Shown here in pieces: positions 54,233 to 61,593 of a DNA stretch of 64,000 nucleotides. A model generated the notes under the pieces. It was given only the letters and a program-made list of their open reading frames with translations. It was not told where the DNA came from and made no database searches. Source of the DNA: Acidilobaceae archaeon (lineage in GTDB: Archaea; Thermoproteota; Thermoprotei_A; Sulfolobales; Acidilobaceae); assembly GCA_026413755.1 (NCBI GenBank), contig JAOAKH010000003.1:34416-98415 (forward strand), given 5' to 3'. Position 1 is the stretch's first letter. The number at the start of each line of letters is the position of its first letter. The translations under genes and the position numbers were made by a program.

Positions 54233-55468
54233 TTGCTTGAGCAGCCAGAGGTAACAGTAGGCGTCGTGGGCCACGTAGATCACGGCAAGACGACCTTAGT
54301 TCAGGCTCTCACCGGCATCTGGACTATGAGGCATAGTATGGAGGTGAAAGAGGCTAGGACCATATTCCTTGGCTACGCCGACGGCGAGGTCTGGGAGTGC
54401 CCTGGCTGCGGCTATCCTGAGAGGTTCTCTCCGGAACCCGTGTGCGACTGTAAACCAGGCGAGAAGCCGAGGCTCGTGAGGAGGCTGTCCTTCATAGATG
54501 CCCCCGGCCATGAGACCCTGATGGCCGTCATGCTGTCGGGCATAGCGTTAATGGACGGCGCCCTACTTGTGGTGGCTGCAAACGAGCCCTGTCCACAGCC
54601 GCAGACCAGGGAACACCTCGCGGCCCTGGAAATAACAGGGATTAAGAATATAATAGTGGTGCAGAACAAGGTGGACGTGGTCTCAAAGGAGAGGGCTCTC
54701 AAGAGTTACGAGGAGATCAAGAGGTTCGTGAAGGGCACAGCGGCAGAGAACGCGCCCGTGATCCCCGTCAGCGCGCTGAAGAGGGTCAACGTGGACGCAG
54801 TCCTTGCCGCCATACAGAAGTACATCCCGACGCCGCCAAGGGACTTGGACAAGCCCCCTCTCATGCACGTCGTAAGGAGCTTTGACGTTAACAAGCCGGG
54901 CACCGCCCCGGAGAACCTCGTGGGGGGAGTACTCGGAGGCGCGCTGGTGCAGGGAGCGCTGAAGGTGGGCGACGAGATAGAGATAAGGCCGGGGATAGAG
55001 GTGAGGAGGGTAGGAGCAAAGAGGGAGTACGAGCCCATATTCACTAGGGTGGAGGGCCTGCGCTTTGGCGAGAGGGACGTTAAGGTCGCCGTCCCAGGAG
55101 GCCTCGTGGCAGTGGCTACTTCCCTAGATCCATCCCTGACGAAAGCGAACGCTATGGTTGGCAACGTTGTGGGCAAGCCAGGCCAGCTGCCGCCCGTTGT
55201 GGACTCGCTTACCATGAAGTACCAGTTCTTCGAGCGCATAGTAGGGCTCAAGGAGGAAGTAAAGGCCGAGCCGTTGAAGAAAGGCGAGCAAATATACATG
55301 ACCATAGGCCCCAGCAACGTGCTGGGGATCGTGGAGGGAGTGAAGAAGGACATAGTGGACGTGAGGCTCGACAAGCAGGTAGTGGTCTGGAAGGGGGCTA
55401 GGATAGCGATAAGCAGGAGGGTAATGGGGAGGTGGAGGTTAATAGGCTGGGGGACTGCAGAGCTGTAA
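54233..55468 (+). CDS. eif2g: Translation initiation factor aIF2-gamma
   Basis: A 411-residue GTPase that binds initiator Met-tRNA. G1 '[14 protein letters not shown]', the zinc knuckle 'WECPGCGYPERFSPEPVCDC' (four Cys), G3 'DAPGHETLM' and G4 'NKVD' are present; domains 2 and 3 follow. TTG start at 54233. The last 37 bp overlap the PIN-domain gene in another frame. The gene is whole and its order after S6e is common in crenarchaea. Confidence 0.96.
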   Translation: MLEQPEVTVGVVGHVDHGKTTLVQALTGIWTMRHSMEVKEARTIFLGYADGEVWECPGCGYPERFSPEPVCDCKPGEKPRLVRRLSFIDAPGHETLMAVMLSGIALMDGALLVVAANEPCPQPQTREHLAALEITGIKNIIVVQNKVDVVSKERALKSYEEIKRFVKGTAAENAPVIPVSALKRVNVDAVLAAIQKYIPTPPRDLDKPPLMHVVRSFDVNKPGTAPENLVGGVLGGALVQGALKVGDEIEIRPGIEVRRVGAKREYEPIFTRVEGLRFGERDVKVAVPGGLVAVATSLDPSLTKANAMVGNVVGKPGQLPPVVDSLTMKYQFFERIVGLKEEVKAEPLKKGEQIYMTIGPSNVLGIVEGVKKDIVDVRLDKQVVVWKGARIAISRRVMGRWRLIGWGTAEL

Positions 55469-55848
55469 TCCTCCTCTTCGATGCAAACATGCTCATCCTC
55501 CTCTCTAGCGGCGCCTTCCCCTTCTCAAGGCTCGATGAGGCTGTGGAGAGCTCTTATGTCGCTGTCGTCCCCTCCAGCGTGGTGGAGGAATTGAGGAGGC
55601 TAGCAGAGAGGGGCAGCAGGGCTTCCAAGAGGGCGCTGGAGTTCGCCTCAGCATTCAAGGTAGTGGAGACCGCAGGGAACGCCGACGATGCTTTGGTGGA
55701 GCTGGCCCTCGGCCTGAAGGGTAGGTGTAGGGTTATAGTCGCTACCAGCGACGCCGACCTGAGGAGGAGACTTAGGTCCTTGGGGATACCAACGCTATAT
55801 TATAGGGAGTCCAGGAGGGACGTGGAGCTGGACTGGAGGCCTCTCTGA
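55432..55848 (+). CDS. PIN-domain RNase-like protein
   Basis: A 138-residue PIN domain: D17 region in 'LLFDANMLIL', 'VVPSSVVEELRRLAERGS' (acidic Glu), 'DDALVELAL' and 'VIVATSDADLRRRLRSLGIPTLYYRES' with the final Asp pair. It resembles the archaeal group related to Fcf1/Nob1-type nucleases found beside aIF2-gamma, rather than a VapC toxin, since no antitoxin gene accompanies it. The GTG start overlaps aIF2-gamma by 37 bp behind GGGGAG, and no nearer start exists. Its conserved place among translation genes suggests rRNA or mRNA processing (inferred). Confidence 0.8.
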   Translation: MEVNRLGDCRAVILLFDANMLILLSSGAFPFSRLDEAVESSYVAVVPSSVVEELRRLAERGSRASKRALEFASAFKVVETAGNADDALVELALGLKGRCRVIVATSDADLRRRLRSLGIPTLYYRESRRDVELDWRPL

Positions 55849-55900
55849 CGAGCTCAAACTTTTAACCTCAGGAGAAGGACAGAGCTCTGGCTCCTAGAAG

Positions 55901-56473
55901 GTGCCTCTAATGTATGTGGAATACGAGATAGAGGAATGGGTAGGCATACCGCCGGAGAAGATCAACGCCATATATGAAAAGAAAGAGGACATAGACTCTG
56001 TCGTGCTCCAAATATTGAGAGATAGGCTGGAGTCCACGTTCGACTACGAGCTGGGAGTCATAGTGGCTGTAATAGAGGCAAGGGTGGAGAGCGAGGGCTA
56101 TATAATACCCATGCCCAACGATCCCTTCACATACTTCCTCGCGCGCTACAAGGTTCTTGCCTTTGAGCCGGTGCAGCAAGAGGTGGTGGAGGGGATCGTT
56201 AGGGACGTAAAGGAGCAGGGGATCTACGTGGACATAGGCCCTGTAGACGGCTTCGTGCACAGGAGTCAGATATTGGACGAGGAGATGGAGATGCTGCCTG
56301 ACAGGAGCGGCTTCAGGTCCGTAGAATCGAACAAGAAGATAAAGGTGGGGGACGTGGTGAGGGCGAGGATAACCCAGATCTCCAAATCTGTGAGCACAAA
56401 TGTGAGGGCGCTCAAGATAGGGATGACCATGAGGCAGCCGTTCCTAGGAAAAGAGGAGTGGGTGAAGAAGTAG
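55901..56473 (+). CDS. rpoE1: RNA polymerase subunit Rpo7 (RpoE')
   Basis: A 190-residue stalk subunit homologous to Rpb7. The N-terminal RNP-like domain ('YEIEEWVGIPPEKI', 'YIIPMPNDPFTYFLARY') is followed by an S1 domain ('GIVRDVKEQGIYVDIGPVDGFVHRSQI', 'IKVGDVVRARITQIS'). It binds Rpo4, which is not in this window. GTG start at 55901. Spt4 follows 1 bp after its stop. Confidence 0.95.
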   Translation: MPLMYVEYEIEEWVGIPPEKINAIYEKKEDIDSVVLQILRDRLESTFDYELGVIVAVIEARVESEGYIIPMPNDPFTYFLARYKVLAFEPVQQEVVEGIVRDVKEQGIYVDIGPVDGFVHRSQILDEEMEMLPDRSGFRSVESNKKIKVGDVVRARITQISKSVSTNVRALKIGMTMRQPFLGKEEWVKK

Positions 56474-56474
56474 C

Positions 56475-56708
56475 ATGGCTCAGAGGAGGGCTCCTACAAA
56501 GAGGCCTCCCCTGAAAGCCTGCAAGGGATGTGGGACTCTCAATTACAGAGATGCTCAGAGGTGTGAGAGCTGCGGCTCTACGAACTTCACTGACGACTGG
56601 GAGGGCATGATCATGGTCCTTAGGCCCGAGAGCAGCTCCTTGGCGCAGAAGGTCGGCATAACGAAGACCATAATGAGGGCCATAAAGGTCTCGGGGAAGA
56701 TAGTTTGA
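56475..56708 (+). CDS. spt4: Transcription elongation factor Spt4 (RpoE'')
   Basis: A 77-residue zinc-ribbon protein that forms the processivity factor with Spt5. The two Cys pairs are in 'ACKGCGTLNYRDAQRCESCGS', followed by 'TDDWEGMIMVLRPESS' and 'IKVSGKIV'. The N-terminus is extended by a short Arg/Lys/Pro stretch. The ATG start lies 1 bp after Rpo7. The Rpo7-Spt4 pair is conserved in archaea. Confidence 0.94.
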   Translation: MAQRRAPTKRPPLKACKGCGTLNYRDAQRCESCGSTNFTDDWEGMIMVLRPESSSLAQKVGITKTIMRAIKVSGKIV

Positions 56709-56718
56709 GAGGGTCACA

Positions 56719-57711
56719 GTGTTTGAGGAGTTCCTGGCAGAGCTGACGAAGCTAAGGGGCAAGAGCGTCCTAGTTACTACTCACATGAATGCAGACCCAG
56801 ATGCAGTTTCTTCCGCGCTCATAGCTCTCAGGCTCTCCGAGCTCTATGGAGCTAAGCCGTGCGTTACCTTTCCCCAGGGCATCTCAAAGCTTGCCCGCGA
56901 GATGTTGGACTTGACGGGCGTGATGCTGAAGTACTGCAATGGAACGAGCACTGAGGCCTGCTTCGTCGTGGATGCCTCTAACTCTGTTCAGCTGGGGGAA
57001 GTCTGGAGCACCTGCAGCTCGGTGCCGCTCAAGGTTCTCGTAGATCATCACCTGCCGGGAAACATAGCCGAGGTAGCGGACCTTAAGCTAGTGGACCCCA
57101 CGGCCTCTTCTGCCACGGAACTCATGGTAATGTTAGCTCACAAAGCAGACCTGAGGCTCAGCCCTCAGGAAGCCACATTGGCCTCTTCGGGCATATATTA
57201 CGACACCAGGACCTTCTCCTATGCGAGTCGATATGCCTTCAAGGCCATGAGCGTCCTGCTCGACTGGGGGTGCGATCACAAGAGGGTGTCAAAGGCGCTT
57301 GCCGTGAGGAAGAGGGGAGACCTCTCCTTAAGGATGGCGGTCCTAAAGGCCCTTTCGAGGCTGAAGTTGGAGAGGGCTTGTGAGGACCTGCTCATAGTCA
57401 CGACGCACGTCGGCTCCTTCGAGTCAGACGTAGCTAACGTGCTCCTCAGCCTAGGGGCGGACGTGGCTCTCGTGATCTCTGACAAAGGCGGGGCCCTGAG
57501 GGTCTCCGTAAGGACCTCCGACAGGGCCCTTTCAAAGGGCGTTCGCGCATATGATATATCGCTCCTCCTTGCAGAGAAGCTTGGCGGAGAAGGAGGGGGC
57601 CATGAGGCAGCGGCAATGGCTCACTTAAAGGTCATGCCTCTCGAAGTTGTAGTGGAGGAAGCGGCCAAGGTAGCATACGGGAGGGCGAGCAGAGCATGCA
57701 GCGGGCGGTGA
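56719..57711 (+). CDS. DHH-family phosphoesterase
   Basis: A 330-residue DHH/DHHA1 protein. Metal motifs are 'TTHMNADPDAVSSAL' (about 20-34), 'FVVDASNS', 'VDHHLPGNIAEV' (DHH near 113-115) and 'YDTRTF'. The C-terminal DHHA1 domain has 'GGGHEAAAMAHL'. Such proteins degrade oligonucleotides, nanoRNA or cyclic dinucleotides; archaeal ones include RecJ-like GAN partners. The compact size favours NrnA- or RecJ-core-like activity. GTG start. Its last 16 bp overlap the XPF nuclease gene, supporting a role in nucleic-acid metabolism. Confidence 0.85.
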   Translation: MFEEFLAELTKLRGKSVLVTTHMNADPDAVSSALIALRLSELYGAKPCVTFPQGISKLAREMLDLTGVMLKYCNGTSTEACFVVDASNSVQLGEVWSTCSSVPLKVLVDHHLPGNIAEVADLKLVDPTASSATELMVMLAHKADLRLSPQEATLASSGIYYDTRTFSYASRYAFKAMSVLLDWGCDHKRVSKALAVRKRGDLSLRMAVLKALSRLKLERACEDLLIVTTHVGSFESDVANVLLSLGADVALVISDKGGALRVSVRTSDRALSKGVRAYDISLLLAEKLGGEGGGHEAAAMAHLKVMPLEVVVEEAAKVAYGRASRACSGR

Positions 57712-58376
57712 GGGTTTACGCGGATTACAGAGAGGAGCAGAGCGGCATACCCCGAATGCTAGAGGAGATGGGGGTCCTCGTCATAAGAGAGAACCTGCCC
57801 ATGGGAGACTACATAATGCCGGGCGACGTTGTGGTGGAGAGGAAGACAGCTGAGGACTACATAAACAGCCTTCACGACGGGAGGCTCTTCGAGCAGGCGC
57901 AGAGAGTCCTCGAGTCGTACGAGAGCCTCATAATAGTTGTGGAGGGGGACCTTGAGAGGGCCGCGAAGCTTAGGGGGAGGGAGAGGCAAGTAAGTGCCAG
58001 CCTTGCGGCCTTGCTCTTGGAGGGAGACGTGAAGATAGTGCCCAGCGGGAGCCCTCGTGGCACTGCGCTGATCCTAGAGGCCTTAGCTAGGAAGGCAGTA
58101 GAGACTAGGGAGAGGAGGGCTGTGATACACAAGAAGCCTAAGCTAGGGAGCCTGAGGGAGTGGCAGCTCTACGTGGTTAGCTCCTTTCCGGGGGTGGGGC
58201 CTAAGATGGCAGAGAAGATACTTGAGCACTACGGCACCGTAGAGGCCTTCTGCACTTCTGGCATGGCGGAGCTGCAGAGGGTGGTGGGGGAGAAGAGGGC
58301 AGAGAAGATCAAGGCTATAATGAAGGCCCGCTATGGGGAGGAGAGGAAGGGGAGGAGCCTCCTCGACTACTCCTGA
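57696..58376 (+). CDS. xpf: XPF/ERCC4-type structure-specific endonuclease (short crenarchaeal form)
   Basis: A 226-residue nuclease with an ERCC4 domain (about 5-140; catalytic GDY at 37-39 and ERKTAED at 48-54) and a tandem helix-hairpin-helix (about 155-215; 'SSFPGVGPKMAEKILEHYG', 'LQRVVGEKRAEKIKAIM'). It lacks the helicase domain found in euryarchaeal Hef, as in crenarchaea, where activity depends on PCNA. The C-terminus 'GRSLLDYS' resembles a degenerate PCNA-interacting peptide. The start lies inside the DHH gene. It cuts 3' flaps and branched DNA in the family. The 3' end overlaps the convergent Pcc1 gene by 10 bp. Confidence 0.92.
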   Translation: MQRAVRVYADYREEQSGIPRMLEEMGVLVIRENLPMGDYIMPGDVVVERKTAEDYINSLHDGRLFEQAQRVLESYESLIIVVEGDLERAAKLRGRERQVSASLAALLLEGDVKIVPSGSPRGTALILEALARKAVETRERRAVIHKKPKLGSLREWQLYVVSSFPGVGPKMAEKILEHYGTVEAFCTSGMAELQRVVGEKRAEKIKAIMKARYGEERKGRSLLDYS

Positions 58377-58612
58377 AGGGCTTTAAGGGAGGAGTAGATG
58401 GCGTAAGTTAGGTATATGTAGGAGTTAAGGACCGATCTAAGGGAGCTTATGCTCTGCGCGCTTAATCTCAATTCCACGCACCCTCCGCGCTCCTCTACTT
58501 CAATAGTGGCCTTCCTTGGCGAGGGCTGAGAGAGCTCTACCAACAGGCTCTCGTAGATTGCCTTGCCGTAGGCGCCTAGGCAGAGCACTATTTGAGCAGA
58601 GGCTTTGGACAC
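58367..58612 (-). CDS. pcc1: KEOPS complex subunit Pcc1
   Basis: An 81-residue protein with the Pcc1/CTAG fold: 'RKATIEVEERGGCVELRLSAQSISSLRSVLNSYIYLTYAIYSSLKAL'. Pcc1 is the small dimerising subunit of KEOPS, which makes threonylcarbamoyladenosine at tRNA position 37. The GTG start lies 4 bp after the prefoldin stop with GGGAGG upstream, so it is in the prefoldin operon. This pairing occurs widely in archaea. Confidence 0.85.
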   Translation of the reverse strand: MSKASAQIVLCLGAYGKAIYESLLVELSQPSPRKATIEVEERGGCVELRLSAQSISSLRSVLNSYIYLTYAIYSSLKALQE

Positions 58613-58616
58613 CTCC

Positions 58617-58973
58617 CTAGCCTGCCCCTCCGCTACCTATAAGAGATCGGAGCTCCCCGCTTAGCCTTTCCAGCTCCTTCCTTAGGTGCTCCTCCTGAGC
58701 CTTCACGGCCTTGAGCCGCAGCTCCAGCTCCTCTTTCCTCTCCCTCAGCTCCCCTATTACGTCGTCTCTGCTCGCCTTTACCAGTACATAGCCCATCATC
58801 TTGTAGAGTTCCACGTCCTGCGAGAGCTTTCCTATCCTCTCTAACAGCTCCTCTATCTCGCCCAGAGTGTTCTCTATGGTTATCCTCTCTTGAGAAACTG
58901 CGGTGAGCGCGTCTCGCACCTTTACGTACTTCGTATACTTAGCCTCCACCTCTGGCGGCAATCTCTCTACCAT
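58617..58973 (-). CDS. pfdB: Prefoldin subunit beta
   Basis: A predicted 118-residue chaperone subunit: two long helices forming coiled-coil arms around a central hairpin ('LSQDVELYKMMGYVLVKASRDDVIGEL'), with 'MVERLPPEVEAKYTKYVKVRDAL' opening and 'RKELERLSGELRSLIG' closing. The frame extends to 59051, but that part lies within the RNase P RNA, so ATG at 58973 is the likely start and gives the standard length. Prefoldin feeds unfolded proteins to the thermosome. Pcc1 follows in the operon. Confidence 0.9.
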   Translation of the reverse strand: MVERLPPEVEAKYTKYVKVRDALTAVSQERITIENTLGEIEELLERIGKLSQDVELYKMMGYVLVKASRDDVIGELRERKEELELRLKAVKAQEEHLRKELERLSGELRSLIGSGGAG

Positions 58974-59012
58974 CGTGATCGCCGGGATAGAGCTCTTGCC
59001 AAGCCTAATAAC

Positions 59013-59326
59013 GGCCGCAGCCATAACCCGCCTTAAGTACTTCGGCGGCATTTGACTCAGCGGTCCTCCCGGGGCTCGCGCAGGCCCTCCTCGCCCCTGG
59101 GCCTTGCTCAGCTGGGGGCGGCCGTTTCACCGCGTCCCTCGGCTTCCTCTACCGGTTACTGCCCCGCGGTCGCCCGCAAGGCCTCGCGGCGTCCTCGACA
59201 TGGCCGAGGGCCGCTTCGTTTCTGTGCCGTTGCCGCAGGTCTCACCTGCGCCCCTTGCGGGGCCCAGCCCCTGCGGTGAGGGCGGTGTCTCCTCAGGGTT
59301 GCCCCCGTGAGCCGCCGGCTGCGGCC
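59013..59326 (-). ncRNA. rnpB: RNase P RNA
   Basis: A 314-nt GC-rich RNA between prefoldin and potD. P1 closes it perfectly: GGCCGCAGCC (5') with GGCTGCGGCC (3'). P2 is GGCGGC with GCCGCC. P4 pairs ACACCGCC, in the CR-I-like context GAGGAGACACCGCCC, with GGCGGGTT in the CR-V-like context GGCGGGTTATGG, with a bulge. Internal conserved strings fit RNase P: 'GGCACAGAAACGAAGC', 'GGTGAAACGG' and 'GAGCAAGGCC'. A TATA box (CTATAAG on the minus strand, centre about 59353) lies 27 bp before the predicted 5' end. Its 3' end comes 40 bp before prefoldin beta. The RNA cleaves tRNA 5' leaders. The sequence is diverged, so the call rests on structure. Confidence 0.88.
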
Positions 59327-59346
59327 AAACAGATCTATGTGGGGCA

Positions 59347-59358
59347 AAGCTTATAGCC
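59347..59358. promoter_or_regulatory. TATA box, probably shared by rnpB and potD
   Basis: 'aagcttatagcc' reads as CTATAAG on the minus strand, 27 bp before the RNase P RNA, and as CTTATAG on the plus strand, about 33 bp before the potD ATG. It appears to serve as a back-to-back promoter element. Confidence 0.5.
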
Positions 59359-59361
59359 AGA

Positions 59362-59376
59362 GGGGGTATAGCCCCC
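59362..59376. promoter_or_regulatory. Palindrome GGGGG-TATAG-CCCCC before potD
   Basis: Perfect 5-bp arms around a TATAG centre, 13 bp before the potD start and just downstream of the TATA element. It could be an operator at the transcript start or a hairpin near the ribosome site. It is not long enough to separate these. Confidence 0.4.
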
Positions 59377-59388
59377 ATAGGGTGGGAG

Positions 59389-60564
59389 ATGGGGGTCTAC
59401 TTTCAACGTCTCTCCCTCCTCTTCCTAGTATTCACCTCCATATTCGCCTCTCCTGTCCTCACCGAAACCAAGGAGCTTAGAGTTTACAACTACAGCTTGT
59501 TCATAGACAAAGAGGTCCTGGAGATCTTTGAGCGCGAGACGGGCATAAGGGTAATTTACGACGAGTTCGAGGCTGCCGAGGAGGCTTGGGCTAAGCTCAG
59601 CGTAGGGGGAGGAGGTTACGACGTCATCTTCATAGCCCACACCTACCTACGGCTTGCTATAGAGAGGGGCCTAGTGCTAGAGCTAGACAAGGGCAGACTG
59701 CCTAACTTGAAGAACCTAGACCCCAAGATAGCGCGCCATCCAGCAGATCCTGAGAACAGGTTCTCCGTGCCGTACATGTGGGGGACTACGGGAATAGCCT
59801 ATAGGGAGGACTGCATAAAGGAGCCGCCGCGTACTTGGAAAGAGTTTCTGAGCAGCGACTTCCTAAGCAAGTACAGGGGCAAGGTGACCCTACTTTCCGA
59901 GTTCTCCGACGTGGTCATGGCGAGCATGGTTGCCATGGGCTATGACATAAACAACAGGAATGAGTGGAACGACAAGGTAATGAGGGAGGTCATAGAGAAG
60001 GTGAGGGGGATCAAAGGGTACTTGAGGGGCTTCTGGGGAGCCAGCGAATACGTGCCGGCACTGGTGAAGGGGGAGATATGTCTAGCTCAAGCGTGGAACG
60101 GAGATGTGTTGGTCGCAAGAGAGGAGGACGAGAGGATCAAGTACGTCCTGCCGGCCGATGGGACGTATTTCTGGGTGGACTTCATAGTCATACCTAAGGG
60201 GGCGAGGAACGTTGAGGGCGCTCACGCCTTCATAGACTTCCTCATGAGGCCCGATATAGCTGCTAGGAACGTAAAGGCAGTGTACTATGCATCTGCGCTG
60301 AAGAGGGAACTCCTGGCTTCTTATGCTGTAGCGACAGGCGACGAGGAGCTCAAGGGAGTGCTAGAGGACCCGCTGGTCTATCCGCCGGAGGACGTTAGGC
60401 TCATACCTAGCCCCGCGTTTGACGAGGAGATGATGAGAATGGTCGCGGATGTAAGCGTTGAGGTACAAGCGGAGAGAGGCCCTCTCACGCTTATAGCCCT
60501 CATAGCAATAGTAGCAGTAGTGGGGATCTTAACCTATGTACTATATCGTAGGCTCAAGAGGTAA
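59389..60564 (+). CDS. potD: ABC transporter substrate-binding protein (PotD-like)
   Basis: A 391-residue extracytoplasmic binding protein. Signal peptide at 1-25; PotD fold from about 28 to 350 ('LRVYNYSLFIDKEVLEIFERETGIRVIYDEFEAAEEAWAKL', 'GYDVIFIAHTYLRLAIERG', 'VPYMWGTTGIAYR', 'FWVDFIVIPKGARN'); then a C-terminal transmembrane anchor (about 365-385) and RRLKR. Anchoring at the C-terminus replaces the lipoprotein anchor. The family binds spermidine/putrescine, or other amines or iron; the ligand is not certain. ATG start with GGTGGGAG. The ATPase gene follows in the same frame right after the stop. Confidence 0.88.
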   Translation: MGVYFQRLSLLFLVFTSIFASPVLTETKELRVYNYSLFIDKEVLEIFERETGIRVIYDEFEAAEEAWAKLSVGGGGYDVIFIAHTYLRLAIERGLVLELDKGRLPNLKNLDPKIARHPADPENRFSVPYMWGTTGIAYREDCIKEPPRTWKEFLSSDFLSKYRGKVTLLSEFSDVVMASMVAMGYDINNRNEWNDKVMREVIEKVRGIKGYLRGFWGASEYVPALVKGEICLAQAWNGDVLVAREEDERIKYVLPADGTYFWVDFIVIPKGARNVEGAHAFIDFLMRPDIAARNVKAVYYASALKRELLASYAVATGDEELKGVLEDPLVYPPEDVRLIPSPAFDEEMMRMVADVSVEVQAERGPLTLIALIAIVAVVGILTYVLYRRLKR

Positions 60565-60579
60565 GGAGGCGGGGAGGAG

Positions 60580-61593
60580 CTGCCCAGCGTCGAGGTTGAG
60601 CTAGTAAATATTTGGAAAAGGTATGGAAAGACTGACGCCTTGAGAGGCGTCAGTCTAGTCGTTCGCAGAGGTCGTATCACAGTCGTCCTTGGCCCTAGCG
60701 GCTGCGGGAAGACTACCCTCCTGAAAATAATAGCAGGCCTCGTGGAGCCTGACGAGGGCAAGGTGCTCTTCGACGGAAAGGACTACACAAGGGTGCCACC
60801 GGAGAAGAGAGGTATAGGAATGGTGTTTCAGGACCTGGCCCTCTTCCCCCACATGAGCGTCTACGACAACGTTGCCTTTGGCCTAAGGGTAAGGGGCGTG
60901 AAAGAGGAGGAGGTGCGCTCTAGAGTAAGGGAGGCGCTGGAGCTGGTGGGGCTAGATCCCACTATGTACGCATCTAGAAAAATAGAGGAGCTAAGCGGCG
61001 GGGAGCAGCAGAGGGTGGCCCTTGCTAGGTCTCTTGTGATTGAGCCTAACGTTCTGCTCCTCGACGAGCCCATGGCTCACCTGGACTACAAGATAAAGCA
61101 GAGGCTTCTTGGCGAGATCAGGAGGCTTCAGAGGCTTCTCGGTATAACCACAGTCTACGTCACTCATGACCAGGCAGAAGCCATGAGCATAGCAGATGAA
61201 GTGGTGGTGATGAGCAACGGAGTAGTGTTGCAGCATGGGCCTCAGAGGGAGGTTTATGAGAGGCCTCTGAGTCTTGACGTGGCCTCCTTCTTCGGGGAGG
61301 CCAACTTGCTGGAGGCAAAGTTTGCGGGCATAGAGGGTGAGGGGCTTGTGGCGATAAGGCCTGAGGACATCGAGATCAACCCCGAGGAGGAGCTAGACGT
61401 CGTTTACGAAGGGGTCGTGGAGGACCTCGTGTTCCAAGGACCCCTTATAAGAGTCGACGTAAGGGTCAACGGCAACCAGCTCAAGGTCCTCGTGGGGAGG
61501 AGGGAGTTTTACAAGCTAGGTGTGGGAGTGGGAAGTAAGGTAAGACTCGGGTGGAAGATAAGCGACGTGAAGGGGGCGAAGGCGGCGAGGTGA
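60580..61593 (+). CDS. potA: ABC transporter ATPase (PotA-like), probable CTG start
   Basis: A predicted 337-residue ATPase with Walker A 'GPSGCGKTTLLKIIAG', Q-loop 'GMVFQDLALFPHMSV', signature 'LSGGEQQRVALARSL', Walker B 'LLLDEPMAHLD' and H-loop 'VTHDQAEAM', plus a C-terminal TOBE regulatory domain. The first standard start (TTG 60640) falls after the expected N-terminal strand 'VEVELVNIWKRYGKTDALRG', which the frame encodes upstream. Between the potD stop (60562) and 60640 no ATG, GTG or TTG is in frame. CTG at 60580, behind GGAGGCGGGGAGGAG, is the best start. The end overlaps potB (GTGA). Confidence 0.88.
   Translation: MPSVEVELVNIWKRYGKTDALRGVSLVVRRGRITVVLGPSGCGKTTLLKIIAGLVEPDEGKVLFDGKDYTRVPPEKRGIGMVFQDLALFPHMSVYDNVAFGLRVRGVKEEEVRSRVREALELVGLDPTMYASRKIEELSGGEQQRVALARSLVIEPNVLLLDEPMAHLDYKIKQRLLGEIRRLQRLLGITTVYVTHDQAEAMSIADEVVVMSNGVVLQHGPQREVYERPLSLDVASFFGEANLLEAKFAGIEGEGLVAIRPEDIEINPEEELDVVYEGVVEDLVFQGPLIRVDVRVNGNQLKVLVGRREFYKLGVGVGSKVRLGWKISDVKGAKAAR

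Noticed and set aside
55432..55848. PIN protein as a VapC toxin
   Set aside because: No antitoxin-like gene precedes it; it overlaps aIF2-gamma in a conserved translation-gene context.
58974..59051. N-terminal extension of prefoldin beta
   Set aside because: It lies in the RNase P RNA 3' region and upstream of the family's normal start.
59052..59378. Several GC-rich open frames on both strands
   Set aside because: They overlap the RNase P RNA, show low-complexity Arg/Pro/Gly composition and no recognisable motif.
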